Shown: positions 51,931 through 59,960 of the stretch, piece by piece
Position numbering within the stretch: the first letter of the stretch is position 1
Layout of the letters: every line of letters starts with the position of its first letter
NCBI GenBank assembly: GCA_963748205.1
Contig: CAVVIB010000023.1
Coordinates: 434,001-498,000, forward strand
Length of the DNA: 64,000 nt
Source of the DNA: JAIBJN01 sp963748205
Lineage (GTDB): Bacteria; Actinomycetota; Thermoleophilia; Gaiellales; Gaiellaceae
Direction: 5' to 3'
Notes under the pieces: generated by a model
The model's database searches: none
Told to the model about the DNA's origin: nothing
The model's input: the letters and a program-made list of their open reading frames with translations, nothing else
Position numbers and translations under genes: made by a program

Positions 51931-53740
51931 ATGAGGGCATGGCGCACACCACGGACGATCGCGGGCGCCTTCGCGTTGGCGATCGCAGTTGCGGCGGTAG
52001 GGGTGGCGCCCGCGACGGGAACGACGTCGAACCCAGGGACTCTGACGGCCGAGTGCCCGACGATCATGCCCCTGGCGGACGTTTCGACGGGCATGCGGGG
52101 AACGGCGGTCTCGGTCGTCCGAGGGCGGACGCTTTCGACCTTCGGCGCCGAGGTCCTCGGCGTCCTTCGGGACGCGGTCGGCCCGGGCCGGGACATCATC
52201 GTCGTCAACCTGAGCGGAACGGCGGTCACCCAGGCCGGAGGGCTCTGGGCGGGCGCGTCCGGCTCCCCTGTCTTCTTCCGCGATCCGTCGACCGGCAAGG
52301 ACGAGCTCGCCGGCGCGATCGCCTACGGCCTCGCAGGCGGGGGCTCGACGCTCGCCGGGCTGACGCCCGCCGAGGACATGAACGAGCTCATGACGCTGGG
52401 CACGGATCCGAGCCTCGCGTCCAAGCCGGTCAGGATCCCGACCGGCCTCGCGAACAACATCTCCGCGGAGACCGGGCTCTCCGTTGCGGAGCTGAGCACG
52501 TTCTCGCGCCTGAAGACGCCCGTCTCGGCGTCGGGGCTCACGGACTCGCGGTCTCAAGCAGATGCAGGCGGCCATCGACCGGCAGGGCCTGCCGTTCATC
52601 GCGTACATGGGCTCCTCCGCCTCGACCAGCCCGCCGCCCAGCCCGCCGGCGACGCTGCGCGCGGGCGACACGTTCGTCGCCGCGATGTCGACCGGTGACG
52701 TCACGGTCGCGGGCGTGGGCACGACGACCTTCGTCTGCAACGGTCGCGCCGCCGCCTTCGGGCACCCGTTCAACTGGACCGGCGAGACCACGATGGCGGC
52801 CAGGGCGGGCGACACGATCACGATCGTGAGCGACCCGATCTACGGCTCCTACAAGCTCGCGAACATCGGCGAGAGCATCGGGACGCTGACCCAGGACCGC
52901 CTGGCGGGCATCGTCGCGAACCTCGGAGCAGGCCCGACCGGGTCGCCCGTCACGTCGACGGTCACCGACCTCGACACCGGCAAGAGCCGCAGCGGGCGGA
53001 GCGACGTCGTGCTGCCGGAGTTCCTGCCGTTCCTCGCGTTCGAGCACCTGTTCATGAACGTGGACGTGACCATCGACCGCCTCGGGCCCGGGAACGCCGA
53101 CGCCGCGTTCACGATCCGCGGCACGCGCGACGGCGGCCGGACGTGGGAGCTCACGCGCTCCAACCACTACGCCTCGGACTACGACATCTCGTTCGAGTCG
53201 GTCGCTGAGGTGGCGTTCACGGCCGAGCTCCTGCAGTTCTTCGAGGGCGAGGAGATCCAGGTCACGAGCATCGACGTGCCCAAGCTCGAGATCGAGAAGA
53301 GCTTCGAGCAGTACCAGGTGCGGAGCATCCTCCAGTGGAACGGCACGCGGTACGTCGCGCGCGAGTACCTGCGCGGGCGCCCCGGCCAGATGCTGAAGCT
53401 CCGCATCGTGCTCAAGCCGGCTCACGTCGCCGGGCTCAAGAACGTCGACCTTCAGCTCAAGGTGCCCGCCACCGCACGGCGGAGCGGCTGGGTCGAGGTG
53501 TTCGGCGGAGCCTCCGCCTCGTCGGGCATTCCGTGCTTCATCTTCGACGAGGAGTGCGAGGAGGACACGGCGGAGCCGACCTTCGACCAGTTCCTCGCGT
53601 CGTTGCAGGACGCGCCGCGCGGCGACGAGGTTGTCGCCCGCCTCCGGCTCGGCAACGGGGCGATCCGCGGCACGACGACGAAGCAGCAGGACGCTGTCGT
53701 CGTCGGACGCCGCGCCATCGGCTTCCTGCTCCTCAGGTAG
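51931..53740 (+). CDS. SpoIVB (S55) peptidase-like secreted protein (one frameshift)
   Basis: S55 peptidases are PDZ-type serine proteases such as SpoIVB. The protein has a signal peptide (TIAGAFALAIAVAAVGVAP), the typical GMRGTAVSVVRG segment and the catalytic-like GLWAGASGSPVFF, then AGAIAYGLAGGGSTLAGLTP. The frame breaks near 52552; removing one T rejoins SGLTDSRLKQMQAAIDRQG. The remainder (residues about 210-602) includes GDTFVAAMSTGDVTVAG and NGRAAAFGHPFNWTGE, which also fit the S55 fold. The corrected length is about 602 residues. It starts at ATG 51931 with GGGAGGAGA upstream. The substrate is unknown. Confidence 0.82.
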
Positions 53741-53765
53741 CGCGTAAAGCAGGGAGAATCGCGCC

Positions 53766-54096
53766 GTGATCCTGCTCGGCGCGATTCTCCTTGCGGTCTT
53801 CGTCCTCCCGCTCGAGTGGGCGATCCCGGTGGTCGTCCTCGGGGCGATCCTCGAGGTCGCAGAGACCTTCTTTTGGCTCTGGTACCAACGCCGGCGCCGC
53901 GTGCAGGTGGGGGTGGAGACGCTGATCGGCGAGCTCGCGGAGGTGGTGACCCGCTGCGCGCCGAACGGCCAGGTGCGGCTCCAGGGAGAGATCTGGCGCG
54001 CCCGTTGCGATGAGGGTGCCGACCGCGGAGAACATGTTCGGGTCACGGCGCCTCGAGGAGTTGACGCTCGTGGTCGAGCGCGCTCCGTCGGGCTGA
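53766..54096 (+). CDS. NfeD-like membrane protein (one frameshift)
   Basis: The protein has two membrane helices (about 1-36) and an NfeD/OB-like domain: VGVETLIGELAEVVTRCAPNGQVRLQGEIWRA. The expected ending with EHVRV and a final strand is interrupted at about 54051. Removing one C gives TALEELTLVVERAPSG then TGA at 54094-54096, a normal NfeD ending (about 109 residues). Without correction the frame runs to 54143 with an atypical Arg-rich tail. NfeD proteins often accompany membrane proteases or flotillin-like proteins; the S55 peptidase gene just upstream is consistent. Confidence 0.75.
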
Positions 54097-54163
54097 CGGC
54101 TGGACTGCGGGCGAGATTCGTGCGAGGCTCCGCGGCCCCATGAGGCGTGCAGGCGGCTCAACC

Positions 54164-54565
54164 ATGATCGTCCGCGAGGCGCTCGTCGCCGACCCGCCCA
54201 TCCTTCAGGTCGGCGAACCGGTTCAGACCGCCGCTGCCCTCCTGGTGAAGCCGCACGTCGAGAGCGTGCTCGTCGCCGACGGCGAACGGCTCGTCGGGGT
54301 GATCACGAAGGAGGCGATCGTCGCCGCCGTCGCCGACGCGCGCGACCTCCGCTCGCAGGCCGTCGGCGACGTGGCCGACCGCGACGTGCCGACGGTGAGC
54401 CCGGAGACCTCGCTCGGCGACGCATTGCACCTCATGGTGGAGCGGGGCCTCGAGCGTCTCCCCGTCGTGGAGGACGGGCGCCTGCTCGGGATCCTCCCGC
54501 GCGAGCCGGTCGTTCGGCGTCTCGCCGAGGCCGATCCTCCGCCGGAGCCCGACGAGGCGGCCTAG
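54164..54565 (+). CDS. Paired CBS-domain protein
   Basis: The 133-residue protein consists of two CBS motifs: PILQVGEPVQTAAALLVKP with LVGVITKEAIVAAV, and VPTVSPETSLGDALHLMVE with RLLGILPREPVVRRL. Such stand-alone pairs bind adenosine nucleotides and regulate partners. ATG 54140 is an alternative start adding eight residues. It follows the NfeD gene and converges with the ppx-like gene (four-base overlap). Confidence 0.85.
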   Translation: MIVREALVADPPILQVGEPVQTAAALLVKPHVESVLVADGERLVGVITKEAIVAAVADARDLRSQAVGDVADRDVPTVSPETSLGDALHLMVERGLERLPVVEDGRLLGILPREPVVRRLAEADPPPEPDEAA

Positions 54566-55521
54566 CAGCAGGTGTAGGCGCCCGGAGGCGCGTTTCCCTC
54601 CGTGCGCTCGGGAAGCAGGGCCGCCTCGAGCGCGGCGCCGTGCATCAGGTCCTGCTCGCTGACCTCGAGCTCGGAGAGGCCGAAGTGCCGCAGGGTCTCG
54701 GCGACGACGACCGTCCCCGCGGCGATCACCGGCGCGCGGTCGGGATGGATGCCGCGGTTCTCGCGGATGGCGGCGACCGGGAGGGCGGCAAGGCGCTCGG
54801 CCTCGGCGCCGATCCAGCCCGTGCTCATCGTGTGCCCGTGGACGAGGGCGGGATCCTCCTCGTCCAGCTCGAGCGAGAGGGTCGCCAGCGTCGTGACCGT
54901 CCCCGCGACGCCGACGGCGCGCGACGGACGCGCCTCGTCGGGGACGTGCTCGGCGAGCAGCGCGAGGACGTGGTTTCGGCAGGCCTCGAGCTCGTCGTGG
55001 GCAGGTGGGTCGGAGCGGAGGAAGCGCTCCGTGAGCCGCACGCACCCGAGCGCGAGACTGACGTGCCAGACGACCCCGTCCGGGCCGCCGAGCACGAGCT
55101 CGGTCGAGCCGCCGCCGACGTCGATGACCAGCGTCCTCTCGGCGGCGTCGCGCTCGGCGAAGACGCCCTTGAAGGTCATCAGGGCCTCTTCGTCGCCGGA
55201 GAGGAGGCGGGTGTCGAAGCCGTAGCTCCACTCGATCTCGCCGAGGAAGGCCTCGCCGTTCTCGGCCTCGCGCACGGCGCTCGTCGCCACGGCGAGCGTT
55301 CGGTCGACGCCACTCGCGTCAAGCGTGCGGCGGTAGTCGGTGAGGGCGTTTCGGACGCGCGCGATTGCGGTGGGGAGGAGGAGCCGCCGGCCGTCGACGC
55401 CCTCGCCCAGGCGCGTGATCGTCAGGCGTCGGTCGAGCTCGCGCACGCGCCCGTCCTCGACCTCGGCCACGAGCAGCCGCGTCGAGTTCGTCCCGAGGTC
55501 GACCACCCCGACCCTGGTCAC
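54562..55521 (-). CDS. ppx: Exopolyphosphatase/pppGpp phosphatase (Ppx/GppA)
   Basis: Ppx/GppA enzymes hydrolyse polyphosphate or pppGpp. The 319-residue protein has the ASKHA-type motifs RVGVVDLGTNSTRLLV, VATSAVREAENGEAFL, LVIDVGGGSTELVLG and GVAGTVTTLATLSL. It is the short actinobacterial form without the C-terminal HD domain. The start GTG 55521 overlaps the upstream coiled-coil gene stop (GTGA). In many actinobacteria ppx is next to DUF501, but here it is 45 kb away. Confidence 0.9.
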   Translation of the reverse strand: MTRVGVVDLGTNSTRLLVAEVEDGRVRELDRRLTITRLGEGVDGRRLLLPTAIARVRNALTDYRRTLDASGVDRTLAVATSAVREAENGEAFLGEIEWSYGFDTRLLSGDEEALMTFKGVFAERDAAERTLVIDVGGGSTELVLGGPDGVVWHVSLALGCVRLTERFLRSDPPAHDELEACRNHVLALLAEHVPDEARPSRAVGVAGTVTTLATLSLELDEEDPALVHGHTMSTGWIGAEAERLAALPVAAIRENRGIHPDRAPVIAAGTVVVAETLRHFGLSELEVSEQDLMHGAALEAALLPERTEGNAPPGAYTCC

Positions 55522-55838
55522 TTGCGCAGGTACGCCTTCTGGAGGCGGGTGACCCCCGCGCGCGCCTCGGAGAGCGCGGAGGTGAGGACTGCAAGCCGCG
55601 CAAGCGAGCTGTCGAGCTGGGCTCGGTGGCGCTCGAACTCGGCCGCGCGCTCCTCGGCGTGGGCCATGCGGCGCTCGAGCTCCTCGCCCTGTCTCGCGAG
55701 CTCCTCGAGCTGGGTCGCGATCGTCTCGGCGAGCGCCGAGAGGCCCTTGAGGCGCCGCACGGCGACGGCCGTGAAAATCGCCGTCGCGAGCAGCGAAAGC
55801 GCCAGGACGCCGAGGCAAAGCCAGGTCCACCAGGGCAT
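55518..55838 (-). CDS. Membrane-anchored coiled-coil protein (106 aa)
   Basis: The protein has one N-terminal helix (WTWLCLGVLALSLLATAIFTAVAV) and a long charged coiled coil (about residues 30-100, including EELARQGEELERRMAHAEERA). No family is recognised. The start ATG 55838 is preferred over upstream codons that overlap the initiator tRNA; TAGCAT (55846-55851) is seven bases before it. It is coupled to ppx, which suggests a shared function or simple co-expression. Confidence 0.7.
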   Translation of the reverse strand: MPWWTWLCLGVLALSLLATAIFTAVAVRRLKGLSALAETIATQLEELARQGEELERRMAHAEERAAEFERHRAQLDSSLARLAVLTSALSEARAGVTRLQKAYLRK

Positions 55839-55851
55839 GGGACGGATGCTA
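55836..55851 (-). promoter_or_regulatory. Leaderless-type -10 box, TAGCAT
   Basis: On the minus strand TAGCAT (55846-55851) is seven bases before ATG 55838. It lies only 15 bases from the divergent initiator tRNA gene, so the two promoters must overlap. Confidence 0.45.
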
Positions 55852-55866
55852 TCCTTGCCCTCGCGA

Positions 55867-55940
55867 CGCGGGGTGGAGCAGTCAGGTAGCTCGCCGGGCT
55901 CATAACCCGGAGGTCGCAGGTTCAAATCCTGCCCCCGCTA
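55867..55940 (+). tRNA. Initiator tRNA-fMet (CAU)
   Basis: The anticodon loop CTCATAA reads CAU. Two initiator features are visible: the first base C1 is not paired with U72, and the anticodon stem has three consecutive G-C pairs (CCGGG with CCCGG). The T arm is GCAGG-TTCAAAT-CCTGC. CCA is not encoded. A strong terminator follows within five bases. Confidence 0.95.
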
Positions 55941-55944
55941 CTCG

Positions 55945-55972
55945 AAAGGCCCGCTCAGGCGGGCCTTTTGTT
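55945..55972. terminator. Intrinsic terminator after tRNA-fMet
   Basis: AAAGGCCCGC (55945-55954), a four-base loop and GCGGGCCTTT (55959-55968), then a T-rich tail (TTGTTG). The A-run on the left arm makes it bidirectional, so it may also end the HAAS protein transcript from the minus strand. Confidence 0.85.
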
Positions 55973-55993
55973 GTCGGTCTCGAGAGCAGGGCG

Positions 55994-56617
55994 CTACTGG
56001 CTGTGCTGAGCGGGCCGCGTTCTCGCCCTTACGCCGAGCGCACACGCGCTGACGATGAGCACGATGCCCAGGAGCACGAGGCCGGGTGCGTCGTCGGCTT
56101 CGCCGGCCACCCCCGCAAGGACGCCGACGACGGCGATGCCGATGGCCAGGGCGAGATTCCCCACCCGTTTCACCGCGAGCTCGATCACGATCCCGATCGC
56201 CGCCAGGAAGACACCGCCGGCGATGAAGTCCCCAACGCTCCAACCCTCGCCGTCGCTGACGAGCGTCGCCACCAGCGGAATCGTCAGGATGAGCGCAACG
56301 CCGAGGGCGATGCGAACAGCGGATCGATAGACGGCCTTGCTCACCTTCATCGTTTCCTCCCGGGTCGAAGGACGGGCAGCGACCTTCGCCTGGTGCCCGC
56401 GCCAGGCGGCGTCGGCGGCGAGGCCACGGACCATCCGGGACGCGATGCCCCGCGCGATCCGGCGCTCGCTGATCCCGCGGGCCCGCTCGTGGGCGATGTG
56501 GTCGTGCAGGTCGGCGTCGATCTCCTCGACGCGCCGCTGGGCGACCGAAGCGGGCAGATCTCGCGTGTAGAGCCGCACCCAGCCCGCAACCAGCTCGGCC
56601 ATGCGCTCGGGCGTCAT
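55994..56617 (-). CDS. HAAS-domain membrane protein, partner of PadR regulator
   Basis: The 207-residue protein has an N-terminal helical HAAS/DUF1700-like domain (residues 1-75, LVAGWVRLYTRDLPASVAQRRVEEIDADLHDH in segments) and about four membrane helices (about 100-200). This domain combination is known next to PadR regulators, where it is thought to act as a signal or anti-sigma-like partner. The start ATG 56617 overlaps the PadR stop (ATGA). A larger open frame continues upstream but is not coding. Confidence 0.75.
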   Translation of the reverse strand: MTPERMAELVAGWVRLYTRDLPASVAQRRVEEIDADLHDHIAHERARGISERRIARGIASRMVRGLAADAAWRGHQAKVAARPSTREETMKVSKAVYRSAVRIALGVALILTIPLVATLVSDGEGWSVGDFIAGGVFLAAIGIVIELAVKRVGNLALAIGIAVVGVLAGVAGEADDAPGLVLLGIVLIVSACALGVRARTRPAQHSQ

Positions 56618-56964
56618 GCGGGCTCCGAGGTCAAGGACGAAAGAGGTACGACGGCCTTGCCGGCGCCGGCGCGCTCGGCCACGCGCGCGCCCTCCCCCGT
56701 GAGCGCGTACAGCCGCCGGCGAGGTCGCCCCTCGACCGCCGCGGCGTCCTCCCAGCGGGAGGTGAGCAGGCCGAGCTCCTCGAGCCGGCCCAGCGCCTTG
56801 TACAGCGTCCCGTGGGAGGTCAGGGAGCGCGAACCGTTGTGGTCCCGCATCGTCTGGGCGAGACCGAATCCGTGGAACGTCGCGTGCCCCGAACGCAGGA
56901 TCGACTGCGCGACCTCGAGGATCTCGGTCTCGAGAGGCAGGAGGGTCCCAGGCTTGCGCCGCAT
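56614..56964 (-). CDS. PadR-family transcriptional regulator
   Basis: The 116-residue regulator is a winged helix with SLTSHGTLYKALGRLEELGLL and the wing RPRRRLYALTGEGARVAERA. PadR proteins repress envelope-stress or efflux genes in response to small molecules. It starts at ATG 56964 under a promoter that contains a long palindrome, so autoregulation is very likely. It is co-translated with the HAAS membrane protein. Confidence 0.9.
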   Translation of the reverse strand: MRRKPGTLLPLETEILEVAQSILRSGHATFHGFGLAQTMRDHNGSRSLTSHGTLYKALGRLEELGLLTSRWEDAAAVEGRPRRRLYALTGEGARVAERAGAGKAVVPLSSLTSEPA

Positions 56965-57001
56965 CGCATGCCACTATAGGAAGATATCTTCTTATAGTCA
57001 A
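56962..57001 (-). promoter_or_regulatory. padR promoter with 26-bp palindromic operator
   Basis: On the minus strand TTGACT (56996-57001), a 17-base spacer and TATAGT (56973-56978) stand eight bases before ATG 56964. The whole -35 to -10 interval is a near-perfect palindrome, 56973-56998: outer arms ACTATA and TATAGT, inner core GAAGATATCTTC, with one mismatched pair. A PadR dimer binding here would block polymerase directly. Confidence 0.85.
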
Positions 57002-57024
57002 GCGCCGGCCTGAGCCGGCCGCGG

Positions 57025-57558
57025 TCAAGACGCCGGGAGGTAGGTGAGGAGGACCACTCCCGAGTCGAACCGCTTCACGTCGTCGAGCTTCATGCGGATG
57101 GTTCCCCGGTCGCCGAGCACGTGGACGTTTCCCTCGCCCCAGACGAGCGGGTTCAGATAGATCTCGTACTCGTCGATCAGGCCCTTCTCGGCGAGGGAGT
57201 ACGCGAACTCGCCGCTCCCGTGCATGAACAGGTCGCCCTCGACGTCTTCCTTCAGCTTCGGGATCGAGTCCTCGAGGTCGCCCTCGAGGAGGGTCGCGTT
57301 CCATTCGAGATCCCCGGACAGGCTGGTGGACCCGACGTACTTCGGCAGCGCGTTGACCATGTCCGCCCACTTCCCCGTCTGGCTCGGCCAGTATCCCGCC
57401 AGCCCCTCGTAGGTCTTGCGGCCCAGCACCAGCCCGTTCGATCTCGCCTGACGCTCGAACGAATACTCGCCGTGGTCTCCGTCCGGATCCACCCACTCGC
57501 CGACCGGGTCGATGACGCCGTCGAGGGTGGCCTGCGTGGTCGCGATCAGCTTTCCCAT
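57025..57558 (-). CDS. Dihydrofolate reductase family protein (RibD C-terminal type)
   Basis: The 177-residue protein has the DHFR/RibD reductase fold: KLIATTQATLDGVIDP, LVLGRKTYEGLAGYW and DLFMHGSGEFAYSLAEKGLIDEYEI. These stand-alone proteins (YyaP/YwjB-like) are NADPH-dependent reductases of uncertain substrate. The start ATG 57558 has a clear ribosome binding site (AAAGGAGAAACG). It lies upstream of padR on the same strand but with a separate promoter between them. Confidence 0.88.
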   Translation of the reverse strand: MGKLIATTQATLDGVIDPVGEWVDPDGDHGEYSFERQARSNGLVLGRKTYEGLAGYWPSQTGKWADMVNALPKYVGSTSLSGDLEWNATLLEGDLEDSIPKLKEDVEGDLFMHGSGEFAYSLAEKGLIDEYEIYLNPLVWGEGNVHVLGDRGTIRMKLDDVKRFDSGVVLLTYLPAS

Positions 57559-57663
57559 CGTCGTTTCTCCTTTGGTCGGGAGCTTCCTCAGTCCCCACTA
57601 CCCATGACGCGAACGGAGGAAGCGCGCCCTGCGGGGGGCGCAGCCTGGCAGGCTTTGCCCGTC

Positions 57664-59792
57664 ATGGCCCTCGATCCGCTGGAGAGCCACCTCCTCGAAC
57701 GCCTCCGGGCGCTGCCCGCGGGCGAGGGCGGCGACCCCGGCGAGGCCGAGGCGGTCTGGCTTGCGCAGGTGCGCAGCCGGCTCTGCGACTTCGCCGCGCG
57801 CGCTCTCCAGACCACGGGCCGCAGCTTCTACTCGATCGCCTCGGCCGGGCACGAGTCGAACGCCGTCGTCGCGCTGGCGCTGCGCCCGACGGACCCGGCG
57901 CTCCTCCACTACCGCTCGGGCGCCTTCTACCTCGCGCGGGCTGGACAGGCCGGTCGGGACGGCGTTCCGGACATCCTCCACGGCGTCACGGCCGCTCGGG
58001 AGGAGCCGATCGCCGGCGGACGGCACAAGGTCTTCGGGAACCACGACCTCGCGGTCATCCCGCAGACCTCGACGATCGCCTCGCACCTCCCGCGCGCCGT
58101 CGGCGTCGCGCTCGCGATCGAGCGCGCGAAGGAGCTCGGGCTCGAGTCGAACTGGCGCCCGGACTCGGTCGTCATCTGCAGCTTCGGCGATGCCTCCGTC
58201 AACCACGCGGCCGCGCAGGCGGGCCTGAACACCGCCGCCCACTTCGCGCACCAGCGAAGCGCCGCTCCCGCTCCTCTTCGTCTGCGAGGACAACCGGATC
58301 GGGATCAGCGTCCGCTCGCCGGAAGGCTGGGTCGAGTCGGCCCTCCGCGCGCGCCCGGCGCTCCTCTATGAGGCCGCCGCGGGCGATGACCCCGAGGTCG
58401 CGCTCGAGATCGCCGAGGACCTCGTCGAGCGAATCCGCGAGGACCGCCGGCCCGGCGTGCTCCACCTCCGCACCGTGCGCTTCCTGAGCCACGCCGGCGC
58501 CGACGTCGAGACGGCGTACCGGACGCCGCAGGAGATCCGGGCCGACTGGGACCTCGACCCGCTGCTCGCAACCGGGCGCTGGCTCGCCGAGACCGGCGCG
58601 AGGGCGGGGGAGGAGCTCGCGGCGGACTACCTCGCCGAGCGCGAGCGGGTGCTCGCCGCCGCCCACGACGCCGCGGCGCTCCCGCAGCTCGACTCGGCGG
58701 AGGAGGTCATGCGCCCGCTCGCGCCTCGCACGGCGCAGCCGGTCGCGGCCGCGGGCGAGGAGGAGCCGGTCACGCTCGCGCAGGCGATCAACCTGGCCCT
58801 CGCGGACGGCCTCGAGCGGGACCCGAAGGTGCTCGTCTTCGGCGAGGACGTCGCGCTCAAGGGCGGCGTCTACGGCGTCACGCGCGGGCTCCAGCGGCAA
58901 TTTGGCGACCGGCGCGTCTTCGACACGCTGCTCGACGAGACGTCGATCCTCGGCCTCGCGCTCGGGACGGCCGTCAGCGGCTTCGTGCCCGTGCCCGAGA
59001 TCCAGTACCTCGCCTACCTGCACAACGCCGAGGACCAGCTCCGCGGCGAGGCGGCGACGCTCCAGTTCTTCTCACAGGGCCGGTACCGGAACGGGATGGT
59101 CGTGCGGATCGCCGGCTACGGCTACCAGAAGGGCTTCGGCGGGCACTTCCACAACGACGACGCGGTCGGCGTGCTCCGCGACATCCCCGGGATCGCGATC
59201 GCGTCGCCTGGTCGTCCCGACGACGCCGCCGCCCTGCTGCGGACGTGCCTGGAGGCGGCGCGGGTCGACGGGACCGTCTGCGTCTACCTCGAGCCGATCG
59301 CCCTCTACCACACGCGCGACCTGCACCAGGAGGGCGACGACGCGTGGCTCGCGCCGGCGGCCGGTGAGGCGCCGCTCGGCCGGGCGCGCACCTACGGCGA
59401 GGGCGGCGACCTGACGATCGTCTCCTGGGCCAACGGCCTGCACATGTCCCTCCGGGTCGCACGCCGGCTCGAGGCGCAGGGCGTGCACGCGCGGGTGGTC
59501 GACCTCCGCTGGCTGGCGCCGCTCCCGCTCGAGGATCGTGCTCCGCGAGGGCGCCGCGACCGGTCGCGTGCTCGTCGTCGACGAGACGCGCCGCACGGGC
59601 GGCGTCTCCGAGGGCATCGTCGCCTCGCTCCTGGACGCGGGCTTCGACGGGAAGCTCGCGCGCGTCGCGAGCAAGGACTCGTTCATCCCGCTCGGCGACG
59701 CGGCCAATCTCGTCCTCCTCTCCGAGGCCGAGATCGAGCAGGCCGCCCTCGCGCTCTGCGAGGGTGCAGCCGTCCGAATATGGCAGGAATGA
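57664..59792 (+). CDS. Single-chain 2-oxoacid dehydrogenase E1 (alpha-beta fusion, two frameshifts)
   Basis: The gene encodes both halves of a thiamine-diphosphate E1. The alpha part (residues about 1-350) has GRSFYSIASAGHESNAV, a TPP site VVICSFGDASVNHAAA and, after correcting an extra C at about 58251, PLLFVCEDNRIGISVRSPEG. The beta part (from about 369) has LAQAINLALADGLERDP, VFGEDVALKGGVYGVT and FQDLLDETS-like FDTLLDETSILG. A second extra base at about 59533 separates WLAPLPLE from VLREGAATGRVLVVDETRRTGG. The corrected chain has about 708 residues. No E2 or E3 gene is nearby, and the substrate (branched-chain or pyruvate-like) is open. Confidence 0.83.
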
Positions 59793-59960
59793 AGAAGTGC
59801 GGGATCGGTAACGTCTAAGGAGCCGATACGCCGTTGGACGCTCTCGCGCCGGCGATGAGTTCTTCGGTCCCATCCGGTCTGAAATCAGTGACCCCAAGAA
59901 GACGGACGGAGTGATCGCTTTGACCAAGAACGGACAGACCACGGAAGGAAGGGGACGCGC

